This document shows positions 11,161 through 23,010 of a stretch of DNA of 64,000 nt, piece after piece (within the stretch, counting starts at the first letter, position 1; every line of letters starts with the position of its first letter). The stretch is from Cephalotus follicularis (lineage: Eukaryota; Streptophyta; Magnoliopsida; Oxalidales; Cephalotaceae), in contig BDDD01000126.1 in NCBI GenBank assembly GCA_001972305.1, positions 414,271 through 478,270 on the forward strand, written 5' to 3'. The notes under the pieces were generated by a model, which saw only the letters and a list, made by a program, of their open reading frames with translations, searched no databases and was not told the DNA's origin. The position numbers were made by a program, and so were the translations under genes.

Positions 11161-11617
11161 TGTTGACTTTTAGTCTCAATCCTAAGTTTTAATGATTACA
11201 AATTTGCATTTAACTTTGCTACTTTCTGTGCAATAAAAGATAAACAAAATTAAGAAATGCAGAAACAGAGCAAAGCGCCGACGGTCACAATCAAAGCGTC
11301 AGCGCTTTATGCCAAAAAGTCGACGCCCAAGAAGCTTGTGTATGCCGTTAAAACCAGTGGAGTACAAAATCAGTTGAAGCACTCAAAGCGGCGACGCTTA
11401 GGATCAAAGCGTCAGCGCTTTAAGCGGACGGTCGACTCCCAGATCAAAGCGCCAGCGTCCAAACGAGAAAATTCAAATTCAACTCATAACGGTAACCTAA
11501 GCGCCGACGCTTTAGGCAATACCATCGACGCTTTGGACGGCTGATAAAATATCAGAACTTGTTTTAAAGAGCCAACTTTGTAGCAACAATTTCCAAGACT
11601 TCTCCAACGGCTATATT
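11161..11617 (+). repeat. 3' LTR of the gag-only copia element, first part
   Basis: The segment repeats 8467-8923 with only a handful of differences and then gives way to an unrelated sequence beginning TGTAACACCCCC. The palindrome array is included. Confidence 0.85.
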
Positions 11618-12204
11618 TGTAACACCCCCGATCTGTGGGAGTCGCCACAGTGCATAATACTAAAAGTAAACAGATCATAACATGTTAAAAATGTTCATCT
11701 TCATTAAAAACGTGATGGTTTAAAGCATATCCATAACATATAAAAACTGATCATAACTAAAACATATCCAAAATCCAAAAGTCATAAACTGAAATAACAC
11801 ATTGTTTAATTATCGGGTTCTACTATGACCACATAACATAAAAGGATCAGCTACTAGACGATCCTCAGACATATGGGAGCCACTCTCATCACACATTGCC
11901 CCTTTGCTCCCGATAACCTGTCGCATGAAAACAAAAACGCGGCTGAGCAAACCTCGGTATGGATATAGAATATAAAACAGTAAATAATATTTTAAAGCAG
12001 GAAGATTTCCAAAAAGTACATTTAAAACTGAAATCTTAGCAATAAAATAATTTAAACATGTTTTATAAATGCCCACGGCAAAACATATAAACCATAAAGT
12101 GTACCTTTCCAAAACATAGGATCAATAAACTTTCAAAACGTAAAGCATATCTTTTCCAAAACATAGGTTCCATAAACTTTCAAAACGTAAAGCATATCTT
12201 TTCA
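11618..12204 (-). repeat. End of an unrelated gypsy-type LTR
   Basis: The plus strand starts TGTAACACCCCCGATC, so the minus strand ends in a GGGTGTTACA terminus that is common in large plant gypsy LTRs. It directly adjoins the truncated copia LTR on one side and the lone LTR on the other. A 47-bp unit with TTTCCAAAACATAGG is tandemly doubled at 12106-12200. The element's own coding region is not in the window. Confidence 0.55.
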
Positions 12205-13120
12205 TGTTGATACAGAAATCCTTCTCTCAACAGTATCCTACGTGGAGGACTTTGATTTGTAGAGAGAAACGCTTGTCACTGATGCCTGTGAGGAAGAAAC
12301 TGATCTCGGACACCTGCGCAAGTAGCAACAATGGTGAAGGCCCAGGAGGTTGTACTCCCGGGGGCACTCCGACGCTCAAGTTAGACCAGCGTAGATGAAA
12401 ATAATGTACTCTCTTTAATGTAAAAATTGCTGACCTTTGTTCAGTGTGTTGAACTTGTATTTATAGTGGATTGTTGTAACTGGATGAGCGTGTGAATGGA
12501 TGTGATCGTTATCCCCTAGGAAGTGCCGAGGATCTCGGACATTCCCTTATCTCCGCCTATAATATAGCTGCTTTCCTTTATCTCTTCCTTGAATATCGCC
12601 TCTTTCCTTTTGTAGTTGATTTGAATTATATCTCTTCATTTGGATAAGCTTAAATCCCAACAGATCTGGTAAAGGTTATTCCCTTATCCCGTAGATAAGA
12701 TTGAGATCCTCCATTATAGGGTATGATGTGTCTGCAGAGGAAAGAGAATCTCTGCTATGATTCCGAGGATGGAACAAGTATGAGGACGTCCGAGGAAGAG
12801 GTCTTCAATTTCTGTGTACAGGAGACCGTATCTCCTGTTCTCCACCTTAGAGACACTTTGGGCCGAGGGAGTCCTCGGCCCTCACACCGCGAATATGGTC
12901 TTCTGCCTTCAAGTCCGAGGAGTGTCCTCGGACTTGTGGTCTCAATGTGTTGTCCTCAAAAAATAATGAACATTGTCTCTTGGTCCGAGATGGCCATTCT
13001 TTGCCATGAGTGTGGTCCTCGGCATGGCTTGCTGATAAGCCTCTAATCCCCCATGGACAGTTGGTCAAGTCTCGAGTGGACACGTGTCCTTGCTTTTATA
13101 AGTATATTTTTCCTCCATCA
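12205..13120 (-). repeat. Lone LTR of the Tat-like gypsy family
   Basis: This 916-bp sequence begins TGTTGATACAGAAATCC and ends TTTTTCCTCCATCA, the same termini as the LTRs at 47988-48924 and 62957-63909. No gag-pol sequence is attached. The five bases on each side (TTTCA and AAATT) do not match, so the flanks have either been rearranged or the LTR is joined to another element's remnant. Confidence 0.9.
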
Positions 13121-14437
13121 AAATTATACCATGTTTTGTGTCAAAATATTAAAAAAAAATCAATTTAAAAAGAGGAATCAGACTTATCCAAAATAAAATT
13201 GAATATTTGATTCAATTCGGTCTTGATTCTTTATCGGTCAATTTGAGTTCAAAAAATTTATAAATCAAAATTTTCCATACTACTTGAAAATATAAAAAAA
13301 AAAAAGAAACATTGAATCCAAATAAATATATGTTTGCATACCCCTATCCACATCAACATCGTTGCAGCATGGCTTGTTCTATATTATGGTGACCCCTTCC
13401 TTGAATTATTATTGCATCAACGCAATAGCTTTGTCTCTATACGTGCTCTTATAATGGTGTCCACCTAAGTTGCTTAATTAGTTATCCATATCACGATTGT
13501 TTTTTCCTGTTCTTTTTTGCAGCCCTTATAATTGTGTCCACTTAAATTCTTTAATACGTTGCCCTAATGATTGAGGGTCTTTTTTTTTCATTCTAATATT
13601 ATCGTATTATAAAATAATAAACTTCTTATTATATATATTTTTTATACATTAATAAATTTTTTTTATTTCATAAAATCAAACAAACATAACATACGTCTTT
13701 ACTTAATACACATAACAAAAAATATATAAAAAAATTATCTTATCATTTTAAACTACGGTAATATTTTTTTTATTTTTTTTTTCAATCACTGCCCATCCTC
13801 CTCCTACGGCCTGATCGATGATTAGAGAATGGAAGATGTAGTTTAGGTGGTTAAAAGGTTGCTTCATAAATACTTTACTTGATGAGCTCAAGATGCATGG
13901 CATATAGCAGAAGGCCCTTGTGACATGTGAACGGTTGCCATGTGGGCTTGCATAGCACTTACTGCAACTAACAAAACTACGAGAAACTTCGAATACAATT
14001 TTGCTTTGGATTTATTAAATTTAATATACTATAAACTAGTAAGGTTATCATTACGATTAACAGTGGTGATTTTAAGTTCAAAGTTAAATTAAGAAATTCA
14101 GATTTTAAAACCTCTCACACGTATCTTTAAGATATAAAACGCAATCAAATCTGTTTAATTTGTTTCAAAAAATAGAAATAGAAACAATATATGGAGGTTA
14201 GGTGAGATTGAGCAAATCAATCAATCAATCAAAGCCTAGCACGTGGTAATTGTAGAGTAAGGAAAGAATAACGCAACCCCATGTAACGACACAACAATTG
14301 ATGATACCATGAAATTCAGCGCCTACTACCACCACCACGTGTTAACATCTCATTGGGTTTCTAGGTACAGAAACCTAATTCCAACTTGCCTTAATTTAAC
14401 ACCCTCTCTTTTGAACCCTCTGTCTTAAACTGACAAA
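13121..14437. other. AT-rich intergenic DNA upstream of the HMA protein gene
   Basis: I see no ORF or recognisable element here. The last part, roughly 14200-14437, is the likely promoter of the gene at 14504. It contains CACGTG cores (ACCACGTG near 14333, GCACGTGG near 14240), which could be G-box sites for bZIP or bHLH factors. Confidence 0.5.
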
Positions 14438-14443
14438 TATATA
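14438..14443 (+). promoter_or_regulatory. TATA box of the HMA protein gene
   Basis: TATATA lies 60-66 bases upstream of the ATG at 14504 and is followed by a CT-rich leader (CCACTCTCTCTTCTTC), as is common in plant 5' UTRs. The expected transcription start is near 14470. Confidence 0.6.
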
Positions 14444-14503
14444 GCCACTCTCTCTTCTTCTCTATCTTTCCATTAGAAGTTTAGATCTCAGTTACTCTCA
14501 GCT

Positions 14504-15631
14504 ATGGCAGAGAAGGTTTGTGAAGCTTATCCATCTCCTTTAATCTCTTAATATACATTCATTATCTTTTGAAGGGTTTATTGATATATTTATATATTTT
14601 TTTTCTGGGTGGTTGTTTGCTTTTTAAAAATTTGTTTTTTTTGCTCTACATAAAGCTTTTTATATAGTTTTTTAACACTTGTGTTATATACAGGAAACTA
14701 TAATGGTTATAAAGGTTGACCTACAATGCGATCGGTGCTACCGGAAGATTAAGAAAGTACTTTGTAGATACCCTCGTGAGTCTAATTCTCTCAAAATTAA
14801 ATTTTTATCTGGGGTTAAATTTTGTTGTTTTAGAGCCTTCTTTTTTTTTTTTTTTGCATGAAAATAAACTGAGTTATGTGGGTTTGATTTTGTTTTTGAA
14901 CAAGAGAAATTCGAACCCAGATATACGATGAGAAGAACAACACAGTGACAATCACTGTGGTGTGTTGCAGCCCTGAAAAAATTAAGCAAAAAATTTGTCG
15001 CAGAGGAGGTGATACCGTCAAGGGCATTGAGATCAAAGAACCACCAAAACCCCAACCACCCCCTGAAAAGAAACCAGAGGCGCCTAAAGAAGCACCAAAA
15101 CCTCAACCAGATAAGCCTAAAGAAGCACCAAAACCTCCAGCTGCAGAGAAGCCTAAAGAAACACCAAAACCTCAACCAGCTGCAGAGAAGCCTAAAGAAG
15201 CAACAAAACCTCAACCAGCTGCAGAGAAGCCTAAAGAAGCACCAAAACCTCAACCAGCTGCAGAGAAGCCTAAAGAAGCACCAAAACCTCAACCAGCTGC
15301 AGAGAAGCCTAAAGAAGCACCAAAACCTCAACCTGCAGAGAAGCCCAAAGAAGCACCAAAACCACCAGCCCCACAGCCTCCTGAACCGCAGCCAGTACCT
15401 GTTGCTTACCCGCCAGCACCGCCAGCCAACCCAATTGGGCTTTGTTGTGCGCAATGTTATGAGGGTCGTTACTGGGGCCCATGTTTTCATGGTTATGGTG
15501 TGCCACCACCATATTATGGAGAGTATTATGGGAGGCCAGTTTATGAAAGTTGGGGTGGCGGTGGCAACAGGGCTTATTACCCTTGTAATTATATTTGCGA
15601 AGAAAATCCTTCTGCTTGCACCATCATGTAA
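14504..15631 (+). CDS. HMA-domain, proline-rich isoprenylated plant protein (HIPP / Pi21-like)
   Basis: The gene has three exons: 14504-14515, 14694-14775 and 14907-15631. The introns are GT-AG; together the exons encode 272 residues ending in a stop at 15629. Residues 5-70 form one HMA fold (VIKVDLQCDRCYRKIKKVL) with metal-binding CxxC at C16 and C19, and strand TVTITVVCCSPEKI. Residues 75-180 are a Pro/Lys/Glu linker with seven KPKEAPKPQPAAE units. A Gly/Tyr-rich tail follows, ending in CTIM, a CaaX farnesylation box that would tether the protein to membranes. In this family the HMA domain binds metal ions or partner proteins, and rice Pi21 affects blast resistance; any defence role here is inference. 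The last acceptor was chosen because it alone keeps the conserved PQIRxQIYDEKNNTV frame. Confidence 0.9.
15113..15367 (+). repeat. 39-bp coding minisatellite in the HIPP linker
   Basis: There are seven units of about 39 bases encoding KPKEAPKPQPAAE. The inner units are almost identical in DNA, so they expanded recently by slippage or unequal exchange. Length differences between alleles would be expected, all in frame. Confidence 0.9.
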
Positions 15632-15829
15632 AAACTTATGTCACTACATGCTTGCAGGGTCATTTTCATGTCATGATCTATTATTGATAGTTTAGTTACC
15701 TTTACCAAATGTTGAGTCAATTTTGGCTGTTTTTCGTATAGACATTATACAAGACAAATAACAGTAAAGGGTTGCTGGCTGCTGTGTTTGTATTGATAGC
15801 ATTACTACAGTTATTAAAAGTGTTTATGG

Positions 15830-15835
15830 AATAAA
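15830..15835 (+). terminator. Likely poly(A) signal of the HIPP gene
   Basis: AATAAA lies about 200 bases after the stop codon, at a usual distance for a plant 3' UTR. Confidence 0.5.
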
Positions 15836-17726
15836 AGTTTCTCCTTCATATTGTTTATCATATATATCTTCATATGTCGAATCTAAATTTATACACATAG
15901 AGATCTTGGTAGGTTATGGAATATAAAAACTTTATTAATCTTGTGTATGGTCCTAACACTAACACTGGTGCTTATGAGCATTTCTATGACTTCTTTTCAT
16001 TAATATGTTTGTCATTTTATATGGCAAGCTGTCAATCTAGAAGATATAGACCGTTAATTTCCCTTATGTCATGCAAAGAAATACCTGACTAGTATCACAA
16101 ATACAATGACATCAGCCTCATCCACCCATGTGGAAATAAGTAGAGGAGGGTGACCACATGACAACGTTGCGTGTATGAAATGGTGACTAATTAGGAGACG
16201 GAGAAAATGAAGTATACTATTGTAACATTCACAAACCTCTATACATGCGATGATGATATCTAGAGGACAATAGAGAGCCATGCAAGTCTTGTCGCATTTT
16301 GTTTTTTGAATTTCTTGGATTCAAATGGGTACACAACACTCTAACTTCATGAATCATTTTAATTTCAAGTGTAGATAAACGTTTTCATAAACTATATCAT
16401 CAGATGATAATTTACCTTATAAAATATTAAAATATCAAATTTAAGATTTGATGTTTCTTTATAATGATCCTTATCATTTTAGTTAACTAATTAAGCGACA
16501 CTAACTTGTCTCATTGGTCAAGGACACTGAGTATACTTTAATGTCTAGGTAAGTCATCTAAAGTAAGGAGGATAGGCAAGTATACTTGTAAATGAATTGA
16601 TATCAAGCTCCTTAAAAACCAAGCTCGGCTTAAGTATACCTTATTAAAACTTAATGTTCAATTCTAAAAACATGCAGTTTCTTAATATTTAAAGTGGTAG
16701 AAGCCCTTTATACCTAACTAATGTAAGATAGGTTATTATCTCGACACTGGTCCTCACATGGCAGATGGAACCCACCCTCACCTACAATCGAGTATTGGCA
16801 TGCCTTTACAAAATCATATATTGAGTTAACGGTGAAAAGGATTTAGGCATGCCTAACTTTAATATTATGTTAAGATTCAATATTCAACCCAAATTATGCT
16901 TGTAAGGAGAATAAGTCCCTCAAGTAAGTATACAAGCTCTTTGTACCTAACTAATATGTGGATTATGTCATTGTATCAACAGATGAGGATCGGGTTGTAG
17001 GCTCGCTATATATATATATAAAACTTTACCTGATTTAATCCAATTCTCTAATGAGAAATTGACAAATTCTCAAAATTTTTGATCTCTTGTCTAATATGAT
17101 CCATCCTCCAACCATTCAGCTCTTTTGGGTAAATTTCGGTCATCAAGGAAAATGGTGAAACTTGGCACTCAATTAAAGAGTAGTCTCACAAGGTGCTCGG
17201 AACCTGATTAAAATTGGATTCCTATCCGATTACAATCGAAACAGCTGATATGAAATCTGATAGGACTCTGAAGACTAAGGTGTTCTAAACCTTATCAAAC
17301 ATAACTACTTATCGTTATAAATAAACAGGGCACACATCAGGTACAAAAAAACACTCTCATACTCGAACATCTGCACTCTCTACTTCTGTCTTATGAAAAA
17401 ACCATATACTTTGTATTTTGATGTATATGTCGGAGAGTCCCCACGAATATCACTCTGATCACCTTTTCTGTTATATGTTCTTTGCGCATGTCTTTTAATC
17501 AATCATTACTCAATTCATCCAATTTTTTGTAGTAACACCACACAACCATTAAGCTTGAGCTTGTAAGTTTTGATTGAACCGAGCTAGCTTGAGCTTAAAT
17601 TTTGGACTCGAAGCAAAGGTAGAGGTAGATATCACAATTTCAACGCCTTGACTCAACTAAAGCCCTACAGATAAATCATTTCGTAGTAACTTTTATATAT
17701 AGTTACGACTTACTATATCCTTAATT
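15836..17726. other. Intergenic DNA with a probable old LTR remnant
   Basis: No gene was found. From about 17300 to 17480 the phrases TATAAATA, CACACATCAGGTA and TGTCGGAGAGTCCCC resemble the TATA/R region of gypsy LTRs, so about 16500-17530 may be an old lone LTR. I could not define its ends. A short TA run lies near 17010. Confidence 0.35.
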
Positions 17727-17731
17727 ATAAA

Positions 17732-17959
17732 TGTTGGATACTTGGGTATCTAACTAATATGTTTTAATATAAACCCAATAAGTGAAGGCCTAAGACTTGG
17801 GCCTATCTGGACTAAATCCCATAATAAGGTGAGACCCTAGTATAAATATAAGTGTGCTAGCTGGAGGCAACACTGCAGAGTATTCAAAACTTGATACGAA
17901 GGGTGTAATGCTTTAAGCCATACACACTTACCTCTCTATACAGATAAATAAACTCAACA
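17732..17959 (+). repeat. 5' LTR of the copia element
   Basis: A short 228-bp LTR with TG...CA ends. It contains TATAAATATAAG near 17841 as the probable promoter. Confidence 0.9.
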
Positions 17960-18752
17960 ATCTTAAAGCATTATTAGTGTTCTTTATCTAATTTCCAGGG
18001 GATACTGGTATCGGTGGATGTCTTGACTTACGTGCAATTTGACTATTCCACGGCAAGAGCAGTTTGGTCATTATTCACGTCAAGGGCAAAATGGTCCAAA
18101 AGTAACTTTTTCTTCCGTCCACCATTTGAGGCAAACGAGGTACGGATCTAGTACGCCTCGATGAGAGGAATCTGTCGGTGGTATTGGATTTCCGAATCGG
18201 TGCTGGAATCGTTCGAAAAAGCGTCATGAAGCGTTGGTGCATCGAAACTTGTGACGTCCTATTCCGGCCTCCTCCGTTGACGTCAGAGTCTCGAACCGGT
18301 CGTGTTGGGTTTGTCGTTCCAAGGTGGTTCTTTTTATAGCAGTGCGGCTTCGAACCGTGGCCGGACGGAGGAGTTTCGTGTCCCAGCCACCGCGGGTTTG
18401 AATCGATTTCCCGGCCACCGGTGACGTCGTTTCAAGCAGAGGAGTCCAGATATCTACTCCTGGAGGTCCGCCGGTCCGTTTTCGAGATCGGTGTCCTCTC
18501 TCATCTCCGGAATCACCATCTTCCTTTATTGGCCGGTACCTGCTGCTGCATCGAGCAAACGAGGAAGACGAAGCGCGTGGCTTCCACGCGCGAGCTGCTG
18601 GTGATTAGGCGCATGTGACACACGTGCGGCACAGAGAGAGTGAGGCTATTTTCCTATTTTTTTCAGACTTTGAGGCTCCATTTGGTTGTTGTTTCTGCTG
18701 AAAATTCAGGTGCACTCGTTCTAATTATTATTTAATATGTTTATTTACTGAA

Positions 18753-20084
18753 ATGGATAAATATATTCCTATTGAGATGGTTAAATTGCAATCATTTGGT
18801 GGGTGAGAGTACAACGCTTGGAGGCATAAGACTCAATTCGGGTTGAAATCCAATTAGATATTCGATACTGTTTTGAGTACTTTTTCTGACACCACTGAAG
18901 ATGTTTATGAATCTCAATGGTTAAGTGATGAGGACTACTGTAAAGACTACTTGTTGAATTGTTTATCAGACTGTCTTGCAGAAACCTATAGTAAGTTTAA
19001 GACTGCTAAGAAAATATGGGACAATTTAGATGCTCAATTCTGAAAAGAGGAGGAGCTATCCAAATCTCACATAGTGGATAAGTTCTTAGATTTCAAGTTT
19101 CGTGAGGACATGGAAATCACTCCTCAAGTTACTGATCCTGAGAACATGAGGTCTAAGATGAACAATGAGAATATTGGTATAGCTGATATTTTCTTGGTTG
19201 GTGCTATTATCTATAAGCTACCTGCTGCATGGCATTCTTTCAAAACTGAAATGTATAGGAAGAAGGGATATATGAGACTGGATGAGCTCAAATGATACAT
19301 CCGTATAGAAGATGAGAATCTTGCTAGGAATAACTTTGAGCTAGTTAAGCAGCAACAGCCCGCTACCAATGCTGTAACACAGCCCAATAAATTTCTTAAG
19401 CAGTTCAAGTCACATAAGAGTGAACCCCCGAAGTTGGAGGCCAAGAAAACTATCGATAAAAAGAAAAAGAAAAAGAAATCTAAGTGTCACAACTGTGGAA
19501 AATGGAGTCACTGGACAACAAATTGTAGGCTACCTAAAAAGACTAGTGCTGACACACAACAGAAGGAATCTCACATGCTGGTGGGCAAGCCCGAGCCTCG
19601 CAACTTTATTGCAATGATGACCGATGGCAGGGCCAGCGCTTCTTCAGAGTGGTGGTTAGACACTGGAGCTACATGTCATGCAACCAATAATAGGAGTCTA
19701 CTGACAGAGGTCATTGCTACGAAAGAGACTGTTACAGTGGCTAGTAGGGCCGAGGCACTCGTGACTCTCACCGGTACTGCAAACCTGGTCCTTTCTTCAG
19801 GTAACATTCTTAATTTAAAAGATGTTAAATTTGTACCTTTGCTTAATAAGAATTTAATTTCTATTAGTCTTTTAGACAAAGCTGGTATGTGCACTTCTTT
19901 TATGAACAGTAGAGTAACTTTATCTGTTAATTTTGCTTATTTTGGTTATGTATTTTTGATTGATGGTATGTATAGGTTGAATTTAGCTAATGAGACTATA
20001 TGCCATGTGAATTCAACATTAATTGATCATAAGTTATTACATAATAGACTTGAACATGTGAATTATAGGAAAATGCTTGGCTAA
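18753..20084 (+). pseudogene. Copia gag and protease region
   Basis: Gag shows the zinc knuckle CHNCGKWSHWTTNC (C-X2-C-X4-H-X4-C) after a Lys-rich stretch near 19450. The aspartic protease shows WWLDTGATCHA, with the DTGA active-site triad, near 19650. The region is broken and treated as a fossil. Confidence 0.8.
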
Positions 20085-20133
20085 AACTCATAATATACCA
20101 TTAAATACTTCCATTTGATTTAACAGATATGAA

Positions 20134-21527
20134 GTGTGTGCTCAGACTAAGATCACTAGAAAACCTTTTCAGTCGGTTTCTAGGAGTACACAACTTCTTG
20201 AATTGATACATTCTGACTTGTGTGATTTCAAAAGTTTCACAACTCGTAGAGGTCGGAACTATCTAATTACTTTCATAGATGATTTTTCAAGATATTATCA
20301 TGTTTATCTGTTGAAATCGAAGGACAAGACTTTTGAGAAGTTTAGAATTTTCAAAAATCGTGTTGAAAATCAATTAAACTTAAAAATTAAACGGTTTAGA
20401 AGTGATAGAGGAGGAGAATACACAATAACATACACTACAAAAAAACAGGCCTACGGCGAGGGCATACGGCGAGGGCATGGCGAGGGCATTAAGTCCCCTC
20501 GCCGTTTTGCCCGTTTTTAATTTTTTTTTTAAAGAAAGGCATGGCGAGGGCATTATTGCCCTTTTTCCGAGGGCATAGCGAGGCCACGGCGAGGTAGGGA
20601 GGACAGGGCAGCCCAGCGCCCTAGCCATGCCCTCGCCGAGCCCTCGCCATGGCGAGGGCATGGCGAGGGTAAACTGCCCTGGCCATGCCCTCTGCATGGC
20701 GAGGGCAGTAAACGCCGAGGGGACTCCGCCCTCGCCGTCCCCTCGCCGTACCCTCGCCGTACTTGATGGCGAGGAGTAAATCGGCGAGGGTGTGCTCCCC
20801 TCGCCATGCCCTCGCCGTTGACTCAATGGCGAGGGGATGGCGAGGGGAAGTGCCCTCGCCGTTGCCCCCTTTTCCTGTAGTGATAGTTCAAGGAATTATG
20901 TGCCTCTAAGGGCATAATACTTGAAACTATTGCTCCTTACTCACCCCAAACAAATGGCATAGCTGAACATAAGAACAGGACGTTAACAAAAATGTTAAAC
21001 TCTATAATATTGATAGCTGGTATGCCTACTTCCTATTGGGGGGAAGCAGTTCTAACTGCTAATCACATCATGAATAGATTGCCGTACTCTAAGTTAAACT
21101 TTATTCCTTATGAATTATGGCATAAACATCATTGTAGATTTGACACTCTCAAGACTTGGGGTTGTATTGCTTATGTACGAATACAAGACCTAGGAGACCT
21201 AAGGTGTGACCTCGAACCAACACTTGTGTATATGTAGGTTGCGCAAAAGATAGTGCTGCAAACAGGTTTTTGGATCTATCTACCAATGCTATTATAAAAT
21301 CTCGAGATGCTATTTTCTTTGAGGATAAGTTCTTAAGAGACCATGGTTTGACTGTACCTGGCTATACAGCGGAGGTTATAGAATCTGAAACTGGTCCTTC
21401 TGAAACTATTTTCACATTGATTATTGCATCAGTACCTATGAGAGTATCTATAAGAGATAGAGTTTTGGTGAGGACTTCGTCACTTACCATCTGGAGGATG
21501 ATCCATGTTCCTACAAGGAAGCTATGA
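20134..21527 (+). pseudogene. Copia integrase region, split by a CACTA element
   Basis: The first half shows the words HSDLCDFKS, TFIDDFSRYY and RSDRGGEYT. The second half resumes after the CACTA insert with IAPYSPQTNGIAEHKNRT. These are the D, D and E landmarks of the copia integrase core. The insert is at 20433-20882. Fossil. Confidence 0.8.
20433..20882. mobile_element. CACTA-type miniature inverted-repeat element packed with GGCGAGGG
   Basis: The ends are CACTACAAAAAAACAGG and, read inward from the right, CACTACAGGAAAAGGG. The flanks are ATA at 20430-20432 and ATA at 20883-20885, the 3-bp duplication made by CACTA (En/Spm) transposases. The 450 bases code for nothing. Instead they hold more than twenty copies of GGCGAGGG or its complement CCCTCGCC, first mostly in one orientation and then the other, so the whole element can fold back. 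It is far richer in GC and CpG than its surroundings. The transposase would have to come from elsewhere. Confidence 0.88.
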
Positions 21528-21652
21528 GATCTAGGAACTCTTTGTTATGAACAGAAGTCATTGATGATGAAATGAGCTCTCTGTTGTAAAATCACACATG
21601 GCAGCTAGTTGATTTACCACAAGGGGATAAAACGGTGGGCTGCAAGTGAGTT

Positions 21653-23010
21653 TTGAAGAAGAAAGTCAATAGTAATGGATCAATAGCTCGGTATAAAACA
21701 CGTTTAGTAGCTAAAGGCTATACACAACAGAGTGTGATCGACTTTTTTGATATCTATTCACCTGTGTGTCATCTATCCACTATACGTTTCTTCTTGCTTT
21801 GGTATCTATTGAGCACTATATGGTGCATCAAATGGATGTAAAGACAGCTTTCCTTAATGGAGAGTTGATTGAGGAAATCTACATGAATCAACCTGAGGGG
21901 TTTGTCATGGAAGGTTTAGAAAATAAGGTCTATAAACTGAACAAATCATTATATAGTCTTAAACAAGCACCTAACTTGTGGTATCAAAAATTTGACAAAG
22001 TAGTAAAGAGCCATGGTTTTCAGACTAGTTACTCGGATAAATGCATTTACTTTCGTTCTGTGTCAAATAAGGTTGCGATTATCTGCTTGTATGTAGACAA
22101 AATGTTGATTCTTGGTTCCAATCTCTCTTTAGTGAGTGACGTGAAATCCACTTTTGGTGTGGTTAACACCATTCTTGGTATGAAAGTAAGTTTTGAAAGG
22201 TAAGTCATCTCCCTTAGCCAGACTCATTACATTGAGCAACTACTTTCTACTTGGGGATATAGTGAGTGCAAACCTATTGAAACACCATGTGACTATAATA
22301 AGAAATTGAGCCCTAATGACGGTGCCAGTGTGAATCAGTTAGAATACTCTAAACTGATCAGTAGTCTCATGTACGCTATGAGTTGCACTAGACTAGACAT
22401 AGCTTTTACAGTTGGTATGCTGAGTCGTTTCACTAGTAATCTTAGCAATGAGCATTGGGGTGCCCTTACGAGGCTGATGAGATACCTTATAGGTACTAAA
22501 GATTATGCTCTCTGCTACTCTAGTTATCCTCCTAATGTGGAAGGATATTCTGATGCCTCTTGGTATTCAGATATTAGCGACAGTAAGTCTACCAGTATAT
22601 ATGTGTTCACTTTGGATGGAGCTGCTGTTACATGGAAGTCCAAGAGACAGACTTGTATTGCATTGTCGTCTATGGAGTCAGAACTTTATACTTTAGCTTC
22701 TGCAGGAGAAGAAGCAGAGTAGATAAAGAATCTAACTATGGACATTCCATTGACCCGGCTAAAGATTAACTCTTTAAGCCTGTTCTGTGATAATCGAGCT
22801 GCAGTCCAAGTCGTCAAAAACTCACTCTTTAATTGTAAGAGGAGACATGTGAGAATGAGACATGCATTGTTGAATTATCTTATAGAACGTGGGGTTATCA
22901 CTTTGGTCGATATGAGATCGAAGGATAATATGGTCGATGCTCTCACAAAGGGTTTGCGTAAAGATCGAATATTTAAAATAGTGGGGGAAATGGGGTTAAA
23001 GACTATGTAG
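21653..23010 (+). pseudogene. Copia reverse transcriptase and RNase H region
   Basis: Landmarks in order are ARYKTRLVAKGYTQQ, HQMDVKTAFLNGEL, SLYSLKQAPNLWYQKF and a YVDKM box for reverse transcriptase. The RNase H words are ALSSMESELYTLASAGEEAE and CDNRAAVQVVKN. The region is broken in several places; fossil. Confidence 0.85.

Larger units (their letters stand above)
8467..11617 (+). mobile_element. Gag-only Ty1/copia element (non-autonomous), 3' LTR cut short
   Basis: A 5' LTR (8467-9505) begins TGTTGACTTTTAG and ends CCCAACA. It is followed by a primer-site-like TGTATCAGAGCGG (initiator-Met tRNA type), a gag region, a non-coding stretch with five A/G tracts, and a second LTR starting at 11161 right after AAAAAGGGGGAGAT. 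Only gag is coded: no protease, integrase or reverse transcriptase motifs lie between 10572 and 11160. The second LTR stops matching at about 11617, where another LTR begins. The two LTRs are nearly identical over the shared 457 bases, so insertion was recent. Lineage is probably SIRE/Maximus-like (inference). Confidence 0.85.

Noticed and set aside
14738-15490. Minus-strand ORF of 250 codons rich in LRFWCFFRLLCSW repeats
   Set aside because: It is the exact antisense shadow of the HIPP 39-bp repeat; the plus strand has the HMA fold, splice sites and CaaX box.
18224-18618. Short ORFs on both strands in the copia leader
   Set aside because: They sit in a GC-richer leader between LTR and gag, overlap each other and carry no motif.
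20380-20826. Minus-strand ORFs rich in Arg, Pro and Ala
   Set aside because: They are products of the GGCGAGGG repeats inside the CACTA miniature element.
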